From assembly GCA_021780055.1 (NCBI GenBank), contig JAJXZM010000509.1, positions 1 through 14,721 of the forward strand: a DNA stretch of 14,721 nucleotides, read 5' to 3'. Numbering within the stretch: position 1 is the stretch's first letter; each line of letters begins with the position of its first letter. Below the pieces are notes generated by a model. That model saw nothing but the letters and a program-made list of their open reading frames with translations, did not search any database and was not told where the DNA came from. This DNA comes from Acidobacteriota bacterium (GTDB lineage: Bacteria; Acidobacteriota; Terriglobia; UBA7540). Below are positions 7,409 through 14,240 of the stretch, in pieces. The translations under genes and the position numbers were made by a program.

Positions 7409-10400
7409 ATGCGTTTCTTACGAGGTATTCTTGTTATCGCACTTCTTGGATTGACTTCGGTTTGCTTTGGGCAGGAGATGCCCGAAGGCCGGCTGATGCG
7501 TTTTCCTGACGTTTACAAGAACAAGGTTGTCTTCAGCTATGCGGGCGACCTGTGGCTCGCCTCAACTTCCGGAGGAATCGCGCGAAGAATTACGACCAGC
7601 CCGGGGCTTGAACTGTTTCCCAAGTTTTCTCCTGACGGCAAATGGATCGCCTTCACGGCGCAATACGACGGCAATTTCAACGTCTATGTGATGCCGAGCG
7701 AGGGCGGCCAGCCGCGCCAGTTGACTTACCTGCCGGACGTTGGAAACGTTCCGGAGCGCATGGGACCGAACAACGAGGTGATCACTTGGTATCCGGACAG
7801 CAAGCGCATTCTCTTTCTCTCCCGCCGCACGACGTTCAACACCTGGTTCGGACAGCTTTACAGCATTAGCATTGACGGCGGCCTTCCCGAGCCTTTCCAG
7901 GTGCTCAAAGGCGGCCTGACCAGCTTCTCGCCCGATGGAACCAAGATCGCCTATAACCGCATCTTCCGGAACTTCCGCGCCCGCAAGCGCTACCTGGGCG
8001 GCATGGCGCAAGACATCTGGCTTTATGACCTGAAGGCCAACACCGTTGAGCAGATCACGGATTACAAAGGCTCTGACACCTTCCCGATGTGGCACGGGAA
8101 TACGATCTACTTCACTTCCGACCGCGGCCCCGAAAAGCGGATGAATCTTTACAGCTACGACCTCGGCACGAAGAAAGTCACCGAGCTCACGCACTTTACC
8201 GAATATGACGTGAACTGGCCAAGCCTGGGGCCGGATTCCATCATTTTCGAGAATGGCGGCTACCTTTACATCTACGATTTGAAGACCCAGAAAGACCGCA
8301 AGCTGACGATCTATCTGCCCGGCGACCGCGACCAGATGCGGCGCCGCTGGGAGAACGTTGCCAAGCTGATCACTGCTTTTGATCTATCGCCCGACGGCAA
8401 GCGAGCCCTGTTTACCGCGCGCGGCGACGTTTTCACCGTGCCCGCCGAGCATGGCACCATTCGCGATTTGACCCAGACGCCGGGCGTCCAGGAAAGATAT
8501 GCAACATGGTCACCCGACGGCCGCTGGGTGGCTTACATTTCAGACCGCACGGGCGAAAACCAGCTTTACATCCGGCCGCAGAAGCAGTCGGGCACGGAAA
8601 CCGAGATCACCACCACCAACAATGTCTTTCTGCTGCAGCCCGTATGGTCGCCGGACAGCACCAGGCTGCTCTACGCCGACTCGACTTTGCACCTTTACTA
8701 CGTGGACATTCACGATAAGAAGCCTGTCCTGATCGACCAGGGCAAATACGCCGACCTCACGGATTACGCGTGGTCGCCGGACAGCAAGTGGGTGGCCTAC
8801 GCCAAAGCTGCGGACAACCAGAACGACGCGATCTATCTTTACTCGCTCGCGGACAAGAAAATCACGCCGGTGACATCCAGCTTCACCAACAGCTGGAACC
8901 CGGCGTTCGATCCCGGCGGCAAGTATCTCTACTTCTTCTCCAACCGCACTTACAACGAAGTGCTGGGAGTCTACGACACGGAATTCTCAAACCCCGAAGC
9001 CACGGGGATCTACGTTGTCACCCTGCGGGCTGATCTGCCTTCGCCTTTCGCTCCCAGAAGCGATGAAGCCGCGATAGAAAAACCCAAGTCGGCTGCAGAA
9101 ACGAAAGCAGAAGCCGAGAAGAAGGAGAAATCCGAGGAAGAGGCTCTCAAGAACTTCCGGATCGACCTCGCCGGAATCGAAGGGCGTGTTGTTGGCGTGC
9201 CTGTTCCTTCCGGAAATTACCAGGACCTGCAGGCCAACAAGGAAAACGTCTTCTACGTGTCCATGCCAACGATGGGACTGAGCGGCCCACTTCCGGGCGA
9301 GCCTCCTGCAATCCACGTTTTTGACATGGACAAGCGTAAGGACAGCGTGCTGCTGGCCGGAGCCACCAACTACACGCTTTCATTCGACGGCAAGAAGCTG
9401 CTCTATTCCGGCCCCCAGACTCCACTGCCCGGCGCCAATGACTTGTTTGCGGAAGGCGGCAGAGCGCGCACCTACGGCATTATTGACGCCAAACCCCCCG
9501 AAAAAGGACCTCAACACGTCGGCGCAGGCGCGCTGAACATGGCCTCCATGCAAATGGATGTCGATCCCCCGGCGGAGTGGAAGGAGATCTTCAACGACGT
9601 CTGGCGGCAGGAACGCGACTACTTCTTCGAAAAGTCGATGAACGGCGTTGACTGGGCCAAAGAGAGAGAAAAGTACGCGGCGCTGCTGCCCTACGTGGCC
9701 GACCGCTATGATCTGAATTACATCATCAGTGAAATGATCGGCGAGCTTGGAAATTCGCACACCTACGTGGGCGGCGGCGACTTCCCCAATCTCCGTCCCG
9801 TGAACGTCGGACTGCTGGGCGTCGATTTCGGAGTGGACACGGCCAGCGGTTACTATCGCTTCAAGAAAATCTATCCGGGCCAGAACTGGGACCCGTCAGT
9901 CCGCTCTCCGCTCACCGAGCCGGGAGTGAAGGTGAAAGAAGGCGACTACCTGCTGGCGGTGAACGGGAGGCCTTTGCGCGTTCCGGAGAACCCTTACGCA
10001 CTGTTTGTTAACACGGCGAACCAGGACGTTACTCTGACCGTCAACAGCAAGCCGACCACCGAGGGCGCGTGGGATGTGATGGTGAAGCCGATCAGCAGCG
10101 AATTGAACCTGCGCGAACTCAACTGGATTGAGGCCAACCGCGAGAAGGTCGACAAGGCAACCGATGGCAAGGTGGGTTACGTTTACCTGCCGGACATGGA
10201 AGACGCCGGGCTGAATGAATTCGTCCGGCAGTATTTCCCGCAGATCCGGAAACAGGGCATCATCTTTGACATCCGATACAACGGCGGCGGGTTCGTGGAC
10301 CAGATCATCCTGGAACACCTGCGCCGCATCCTGGTGGGGATGGAGGCCGCGCGCAACTTTGAAAGCGATACCATTCCCGAAAATGTTTTCAACGGATACA

Positions 10401-10786
10401 TGGTCTGCCTGAGTAACCAATACACGGCATCCGACGGCGATTACTTCACTTACTTCTTCAAGAAGTACAAGCTGGGCCCGGTGATCGGCGAACGCACCTG
10501 GGGCGGCGTGCGCGGCATTCGCGGCTACATTCCGGAAATCGACGGCGGATACTTCACGCGGCCGGAATTCTCGCTCTATAACCTCGAGAGTCATTGGACC
10601 ATTGAGAACTACGGCGTGGAGCCCGACATCAAAGTGGATAATCGACCCGACCTCGTCGTCAAAGGCCAGGACCCGCAGCTCGAAAAAGGCATCGAGGTGC
10701 TGATGCAGGAGATCAAGGAGCACCCGAAGAAGCTGCCGCCACGGCCCCCGGACCTGCCCGCCTATCCAGAGGGACCGGCGAAATAG
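7409..10786 (+). CDS. Secreted Tricorn-like protease (S41 family, beta-propeller plus PDZ)
   Basis: A 1125-residue exported serine protease of the Tricorn type, expected to degrade peptides. The ATG at 7409 is preferred over the upstream GTG at 7364: GGAGG lies 9 nt before it, and it places a signal peptide at the very start (MRFLRGILVIALLGL, likely cleaved near residue 21). Residues about 25-545 carry repeated propeller blades with FSPDGK/WSPDGR/WSPDSK motifs. A Glu/Lys/Ala-rich charged linker lies at 550-580. A core domain and a PDZ domain (about 800-895) follow, then the S41 catalytic domain. The catalytic set matches Tricorn: His784 (in GNSHTY), Ser1008 and Asp1009 (in TASDGDYF) and Glu1066 (in WTIENYGVEPD). 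The signal peptide puts it in the periplasm, unlike the cytosolic archaeal enzyme. No same-strand partner is adjacent. Confidence 0.95.
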   Translation: MRFLRGILVIALLGLTSVCFGQEMPEGRLMRFPDVYKNKVVFSYAGDLWLASTSGGIARRITTSPGLELFPKFSPDGKWIAFTAQYDGNFNVYVMPSEGGQPRQLTYLPDVGNVPERMGPNNEVITWYPDSKRILFLSRRTTFNTWFGQLYSISIDGGLPEPFQVLKGGLTSFSPDGTKIAYNRIFRNFRARKRYLGGMAQDIWLYDLKANTVEQITDYKGSDTFPMWHGNTIYFTSDRGPEKRMNLYSYDLGTKKVTELTHFTEYDVNWPSLGPDSIIFENGGYLYIYDLKTQKDRKLTIYLPGDRDQMRRRWENVAKLITAFDLSPDGKRALFTARGDVFTVPAEHGTIRDLTQTPGVQERYATWSPDGRWVAYISDRTGENQLYIRPQKQSGTETEITTTNNVFLLQPVWSPDSTRLLYADSTLHLYYVDIHDKKPVLIDQGKYADLTDYAWSPDSKWVAYAKAADNQNDAIYLYSLADKKITPVTSSFTNSWNPAFDPGGKYLYFFSNRTYNEVLGVYDTEFSNPEATGIYVVTLRADLPSPFAPRSDEAAIEKPKSAAETKAEAEKKEKSEEEALKNFRIDLAGIEGRVVGVPVPSGNYQDLQANKENVFYVSMPTMGLSGPLPGEPPAIHVFDMDKRKDSVLLAGATNYTLSFDGKKLLYSGPQTPLPGANDLFAEGGRARTYGIIDAKPPEKGPQHVGAGALNMASMQMDVDPPAEWKEIFNDVWRQERDYFFEKSMNGVDWAKEREKYAALLPYVADRYDLNYIISEMIGELGNSHTYVGGGDFPNLRPVNVGLLGVDFGVDTASGYYRFKKIYPGQNWDPSVRSPLTEPGVKVKEGDYLLAVNGRPLRVPENPYALFVNTANQDVTLTVNSKPTTEGAWDVMVKPISSELNLRELNWIEANREKVDKATDGKVGYVYLPDMEDAGLNEFVRQYFPQIRKQGIIFDIRYNGGGFVDQIILEHLRRILVGMEAARNFESDTIPENVFNGYMVCLSNQYTASDGDYFTYFFKKYKLGPVIGERTWGGVRGIRGYIPEIDGGYFTRPEFSLYNLESHWTIENYGVEPDIKVDNRPDLVVKGQDPQLEKGIEVLMQEIKEHPKKLPPRPPDLPAYPEGPAK

Positions 10787-10810
10787 CGACAGATGCTCTT
10801 CCTGCGTTTG

Positions 10811-10884
10811 TCATGCTGAGCGGAGCGAAGGATCCCAGCATTTCTTCATGGAAACGGAGGGAGGATTCGCACCGCTCAGCATGA
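10811..10884. repeat. REP/MITE-like inverted repeat of the CATGCTGAGCGG family
   Basis: The left arm 10811-10829 (TCATGCTGAGCGGAGCGAA) and right arm 10866-10884 are reverse complements over 19 bp with one mismatch, around a 36-nt loop. The arm sequence is of the kind I recall as an abundant intergenic repeat in Acidobacteriota and some other soil bacteria (CATTCTGAGCGAAGCGAAG and variants). Only one copy is in the window. It follows the protease stop by 25 bp and could fold in the 3' end of that transcript. Confidence 0.65.
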
Positions 10885-11045
10885 AAATTTATCGCTGGCG
10901 CACATATCGCAGTGTTTCGGACGTGTGCACCACGCGAATTGAAAGACCCTCGTTCAACAAGTCCCGGTTCCTTCCAGAATCCCTGGGGCGCATACCTTCC
11001 AGACCATGGAACAGACGCACCGCCCACGCTCTGTAAAATCCTCGC

Positions 11046-11074
11046 TTGATTAGTAATATAGATTCGTCTATATT
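11046..11074 (+). promoter_or_regulatory. Mod operon promoter with embedded palindromic operator
   Basis: A sigma70-type promoter has -35 TTGATT (11046-11051) and -10 TATATT (11069-11074) at the ideal 17-bp spacing. A perfect palindrome, AATATAGA-TTCG-TCTATATT (11055-11074), fills the spacer and covers the whole -10 box, the classical position for a repressor operator. The predicted start is near 11081, so this dyad acts as DNA rather than RNA. The adjacent HTH-Mop regulator is the natural candidate to bind it. Confidence 0.7.
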
Positions 11075-11078
11075 GGCA

Positions 11079-11112
11079 ATCTGAAATCATATAGAGACGG
11101 ATAATTTCAGAT
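11079..11112 (+). promoter_or_regulatory. Second dyad ending at the regulator start codon
   Basis: The arms ATCTGAAAT (11079-11087) and ATTTCAGAT (11104-11112) are perfect 9-bp reverse complements around a 16-nt loop, and the right arm abuts the ATG at 11113. It begins at about the predicted transcription start, so it would form nearly the whole leader. The loop carries another ATATAGA (11089-11095) and the only weak ribosome-site-like bases (GACGGA). It may be a second operator or a leader hairpin limiting translation of the regulator. Confidence 0.55.
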
Positions 11113-11571
11113 ATGGATTATTTGAGCGTTCGCGAAGCGGCCCAGCGGCTTGGGGTCAGCTATCCCACCGTGAAACAGTGGATCTACCGTGGCAAGCTCC
11201 GCACGGTCAAAACCGTTGGCGGCCACCATCGCATCGCACAATCGGAAATCGACCGCCTGTTGTTCCAGCAGGGACGCCAGCAGCAGACGGCCCCGCGCGC
11301 CCGTCCGCAGTTGTCGAAAGGGCGGCCGGAATTTGGGACGGGTCTTCAGGAATTCATCAGCGGTAGGAACCAACTGGTGGGCCGGATAGTCGGGCTCAAG
11401 ACCATCGGCCTGCTGACCAAGGTGTCGCTCGACGTGGGCGGCCAAATCGTTACTTCCGTCATCACCCGCGATGCCTGCCTTGACCTGAGACTCAAAATGG
11501 GCGACACGGTAGCAGCCCTGATCAAAGCCACGGAAGTGATGATCATCCGGCCCAACTGGAAATCTTCCTGA
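11113..11571 (+). CDS. Molybdate-responsive regulator: excisionase/MerR-like HTH plus Mop (TOBE) domain
   Basis: A 152-residue cytoplasmic DNA-binding protein. Residues about 2-50 form an excisionase/MerR-type winged helix-turn-helix: LSVREAAQRLGVSYPTVKQW (4-23), then the wing TVGGHHRI (34-41). A Gln/Arg/Pro-rich linker (about 52-82) leads to one Mop domain (about 83-146): SGRNQLVGRIVGLK (83-96), LLTKVSLDVGG, VITRDACLDLRLKMGD and LIKATEVMI, the molybdate-binding TOBE pattern. Mop domains bind oxyanions as oligomers, so a single copy implies assembly. It is not a classical ModE, which has a LysR-type winged helix and two TOBE units. It heads the modABC operon, 62 bp before modA, directly behind two palindromes, so autoregulation and control of molybdate uptake are the likely roles. 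Whether it represses or activates, and whether it responds to molybdate or tungstate, cannot be read from sequence; the operator position favours repression. Confidence 0.88.
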   Translation: MDYLSVREAAQRLGVSYPTVKQWIYRGKLRTVKTVGGHHRIAQSEIDRLLFQQGRQQQTAPRARPQLSKGRPEFGTGLQEFISGRNQLVGRIVGLKTIGLLTKVSLDVGGQIVTSVITRDACLDLRLKMGDTVAALIKATEVMIIRPNWKSS

Positions 11572-11633
11572 GCGTCGCAGGCGGCAGCGGGAGCCAGAGC
11601 TGCAAGGCAGGGAGAACCAATACTCATCAACTC

Positions 11634-12437
11634 ATGATGAAAGAAACAAGACAAATCGGAACAACGCTGTTGATCGTCGTTCTGGTGATTGCATTCTCAT
11701 CCTGCGGCGCCCGGCCGCGCCAGGGCGGATCGGGGCCCAAAACCATTGTGGTGTCGGCTGCGGTCAGCGTGGAAAATGCCTTTGTGAAAATTGCCAAACT
11801 CTACACGGCCCGCACAGGCACCAAAGTGGATTTCAGCTTTGGCGCCTCAGGAAACCTGGAAAAGCAGATCGAGGCCGGAGCGCCGGTTGACGTATTTGCC
11901 AGCGCGGGCGAAAAGGAAATGGACCAACTCCAGTCGCAGGCACTGATTGAGACCGACACGCGCGCCGACTTCGCCGGCAATGCGCTGGTGCTGGTTGTTC
12001 CTGCAAACTCAAGACTCAAACTCGATTCCTTCCGGCAACTCGGCAGCCCGCAAGTGAAGCGGCTTGCCCTTGGCAATCCCAAAACCGTTCCGGCCGGGTT
12101 TTACGCCCGGCAGGCGATCGAGCATCTCGACCTCTGGCCCAGCCTGCAATCGCGCCTGATCTTTGCCGAAGACGTTCGCCAGGTGCTCGATTACGTGATG
12201 CGCGGCGAAGTCAGCGCGGGCATTGTGTATGCAACGGACGTGGGGATCGCGAACGGCGAGGTCCGGCAGGTGGCCGAAGCGCCCGAGGGAACTTACGGTC
12301 CGGTCCGCTATCCGATCGCTGCCGTCAAAGGCTGTGCGCATCCGGAAGCCGCAAATCAATTTATCAAGCTCGTCCTCAGTCCGGAGGGGCAGGACATTCT
12401 GAAAAACGACGGCTTCCTGGCGGTCAAGGGGCAATGA
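11634..12437 (+). CDS. modA: Molybdate ABC transporter substrate-binding lipoprotein
   Basis: A 267-residue ModA that captures molybdate (possibly tungstate) outside the membrane and delivers it to ModBC. The N terminus is a lipoprotein signal: a hydrophobic stretch at 9-21, then FSSC with Cys24 as the lipidation site. The mature part starts TIVVSAAVS. Probable oxyanion contacts, by comparison with E. coli ModA, are Ser41 (SAAVS), Ser72 (FGASGNLEKQI), the PKTVPAGFYARQA loop (149-161), Val181 (AEDVRQVL) and Tyr199 (GIVYATD). Two ATG codons in a row occur at 11634 and 11637; the nearest GGGAG lies about 20 nt upstream, so the exact start is uncertain. The stop overlaps the modB start (ATGA), showing translational coupling. 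Confidence 0.95.
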   Translation: MMKETRQIGTTLLIVVLVIAFSSCGARPRQGGSGPKTIVVSAAVSVENAFVKIAKLYTARTGTKVDFSFGASGNLEKQIEAGAPVDVFASAGEKEMDQLQSQALIETDTRADFAGNALVLVVPANSRLKLDSFRQLGSPQVKRLALGNPKTVPAGFYARQAIEHLDLWPSLQSRLIFAEDVRQVLDYVMRGEVSAGIVYATDVGIANGEVRQVAEAPEGTYGPVRYPIAAVKGCAHPEAANQFIKLVLSPEGQDILKNDGFLAVKGQ

Positions 12438-13096
12438 TCTGGTCGGCTTTCAAATTATCGGCGCTGGTGGTGAGCGTCGCGACACTGGCGGTCGCGCTCG
12501 CGGGCACGGCGCTGGCTTTTCTTCTGGCACGGCGGGAATTTCGCGGCAAGGAAGCACTCGATTCACTGGTGACACTTCCGATGGTGCTGCCGCCTACGGT
12601 AACCGGTTACTACCTGATTCTTCTGCTCGGGCGGCGAGGTCTGCTGGGGAAATATCTCTTTGCACTCACAGGCTGGACCGTGGCCTTTACGTGGGAAGCT
12701 GCGGCCATTGCCGCGGGCGTGATGGCTCTGCCTCTGATGGTGAAGTCGGCGCGTGCGGCGCTGGAATCCATTGACCGGCGCTATGAACTGGTCAGCTTCA
12801 GCCTGGGCAAGAGCGAGTTCGAGACGTTTTTCCGCGTCACTCTGCCGCTTGCTTCGCGCGGCGTTCTGGCGGGAGTGGTGCTCAGCTTTGCGCGGGCGCT
12901 GGGAGAGTTTGGCGCCACGCTGATGCTGGCGGGAAACATCCGCGGCAAAACGCAGACCATGCCGCTGGCCATTTACGAAGCGTTTATTTCCGGCGACGAC
13001 CAGAAGGCGCAGATCATGGCGGTGATCCTCACTCTCACCTCGATTGCGGTAATCTACCTGACCAACGTTCTGACCCGTCCGCCGAAGGCCGCTTAA
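12434..13096 (+). CDS. modB: Molybdate ABC transporter permease
   Basis: A 220-residue inner-membrane permease forming the oxyanion channel with ModC. Hydrophobic segments lie at about 8-31, 45-66, 82-103, 143-155 and 192-212. The cytoplasmic EAA coupling loop is at about 118-147, with Glu118, Gly125 and LP at 137-138 (YELVSFSLGKSEFE then VTLPLASRGVLAG). The ModB signatures LPMVLPPTVTGYYL (48-61) and ARALGEFGATLMLAGNI (153-169) followed by GKTQTMPLAIY are clear. Its ATG overlaps the modA stop by 4 nt, and modC starts 3 nt after its own stop. Confidence 0.95.
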   Translation: MIWSAFKLSALVVSVATLAVALAGTALAFLLARREFRGKEALDSLVTLPMVLPPTVTGYYLILLLGRRGLLGKYLFALTGWTVAFTWEAAAIAAGVMALPLMVKSARAALESIDRRYELVSFSLGKSEFETFFRVTLPLASRGVLAGVVLSFARALGEFGATLMLAGNIRGKTQTMPLAIYEAFISGDDQKAQIMAVILTLTSIAVIYLTNVLTRPPKAA

Positions 13097-13099
13097 ACC

Positions 13100-14185
13100 A
13101 TGCTCAACGTCGCCATCAAAAAACAGTTTGCCTCAAACGGCCGCGCCGGTTTCGCGCTCGATGCCGCCTTTTCCGCCAATCAGGGCATTACGGTGCTGTT
13201 TGGCGCGTCAGGGTCGGGCAAGACGACCACGCTTCGATCGATTGCCGGAATGGTGACGCCGGACGCGGGAAGAATTTCGCTGGGCGATTCAGTCTATTTC
13301 GAGTCCGGCATGCGCGTAAACCTCGCAATTCAGAAGCGCCGAGTGGGCTTCGTGTTTCAGGACTACCTGCTGTTTCCCCACCTGACCGCTGCTGAAAATG
13401 TTGCTTACGGAGCGAAGTCCCGCCACGACCACGAACGCCGGCGGCACGTTGACGATATGCTCAAGTTGGTTGGCGTGGATAACGCCGCCGACCGGCGGCC
13501 GGCCGAACTTTCTGGCGGCGAGCAGCAGCGCGTGGCGCTGGCCCGCGCTCTCGCCTCAGACCCCGCCATTCTGCTGCTGGATGAACCGCTCTCAGCCGTG
13601 GATGTCACAACGCGTTCGCGCCTTCTGGACGAGATGGTCGAGGTGCAGCGCAAGACCGGAATTCCGTTTCTTTATGTCACGCATAGCCCGGCGGACGCCG
13701 TGCGCATCGGCGACCATCTGCTGCTGATGGCGGAGGGCCGCATCGTCCAGCAGGGGAAACCTCTGGAGATCTTCAACGCGCCGCTTAACGTTCCGGCGGC
13801 TCGCGTGGTGGGGACGGAAAACATCCTGGTGGGACAGGTCGCCGCACATCAGCCGGAAGAGGGCATCAGCATCGTTGACCTCGGCCAGTGCAGGATGGTC
13901 ATCCCGGGCGTCCAGCTTGCCGAAGGCACGCGTGTCACACTCGGCATCCGGGCGGAAGACATCATTATTTCGCGCGAGCGCATCAACCGCACCAGCGCCC
14001 GCAACATGATTGCGGGAAGCGTCAAGCACCTGCTGCGCGATGGAGAGAGTGTGGAACTTGTCGCCGACTGCGGCATCGATCTAAAAGTGAGGATCACTCC
14101 GCAGGCCGAGCATGCGCTGGAACTCTCACCGGGCGTGGAAATCTACCTCCTCATCAAAGCAAGCTCCTGCCACATCCTGCCTTGA
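13100..14185 (+). CDS. modC: Molybdate ABC transporter ATP-binding protein
   Basis: A 361-residue ATPase that powers ModB. All nucleotide-binding motifs are intact: Walker A GASGSGKT (35-42), Q-loop Gln87 (VFQDYLLFPHLT), signature LSGGEQQ (137-143), Walker B ILLLDEP (157-163) with Glu162, D-loop SAVD (165-168) and H-loop His195. The C-terminal part (about 233-361) is regulatory and ends in a TOBE/Mop-type domain (about 297-361: RTSARNMIAGSVKHLL, then LLIKASSCHILP), which in some ModC proteins binds molybdate and gives trans-inhibition. GAAGG lies 11 nt before the ATG. It is the last gene of the mod operon; a convergent gene ends 55 bp beyond and I see no clear terminator between them. Confidence 0.95.
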   Translation: MLNVAIKKQFASNGRAGFALDAAFSANQGITVLFGASGSGKTTTLRSIAGMVTPDAGRISLGDSVYFESGMRVNLAIQKRRVGFVFQDYLLFPHLTAAENVAYGAKSRHDHERRRHVDDMLKLVGVDNAADRRPAELSGGEQQRVALARALASDPAILLLDEPLSAVDVTTRSRLLDEMVEVQRKTGIPFLYVTHSPADAVRIGDHLLLMAEGRIVQQGKPLEIFNAPLNVPAARVVGTENILVGQVAAHQPEEGISIVDLGQCRMVIPGVQLAEGTRVTLGIRAEDIIISRERINRTSARNMIAGSVKHLLRDGESVELVADCGIDLKVRITPQAEHALELSPGVEIYLLIKASSCHILP

Positions 14186-14240
14186 AAGAAATTCCTCCCG
14201 CACTTTTGTTGTAGCGAATGAAAGTAAAGCAGGCCGCGCC

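Larger units (their letters stand above)
10787..11112. other. 326-bp intergenic region between the protease and the mod operon
   Basis: Contains a REP/MITE-like inverted repeat (10811-10884) near the protease stop, then about 160 bp in which I see nothing definite, and the molybdate operon promoter with its palindromes (11046-11112). Reading frames crossing it are artefacts of the repeat. Confidence 0.6.

Noticed and set aside
9896..10723. Minus-strand frame of 275 codons inside the protease gene
   Set aside because: Antisense to the catalytic domain, where codon constraint and high GC commonly keep the opposite strand open; no motif seen.
10713..11090. Minus-strand frame of 125 codons after the protease
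   Set aside because: Its translation contains the FAPLSMT string produced by the REP-like repeat, a known source of false small proteins.
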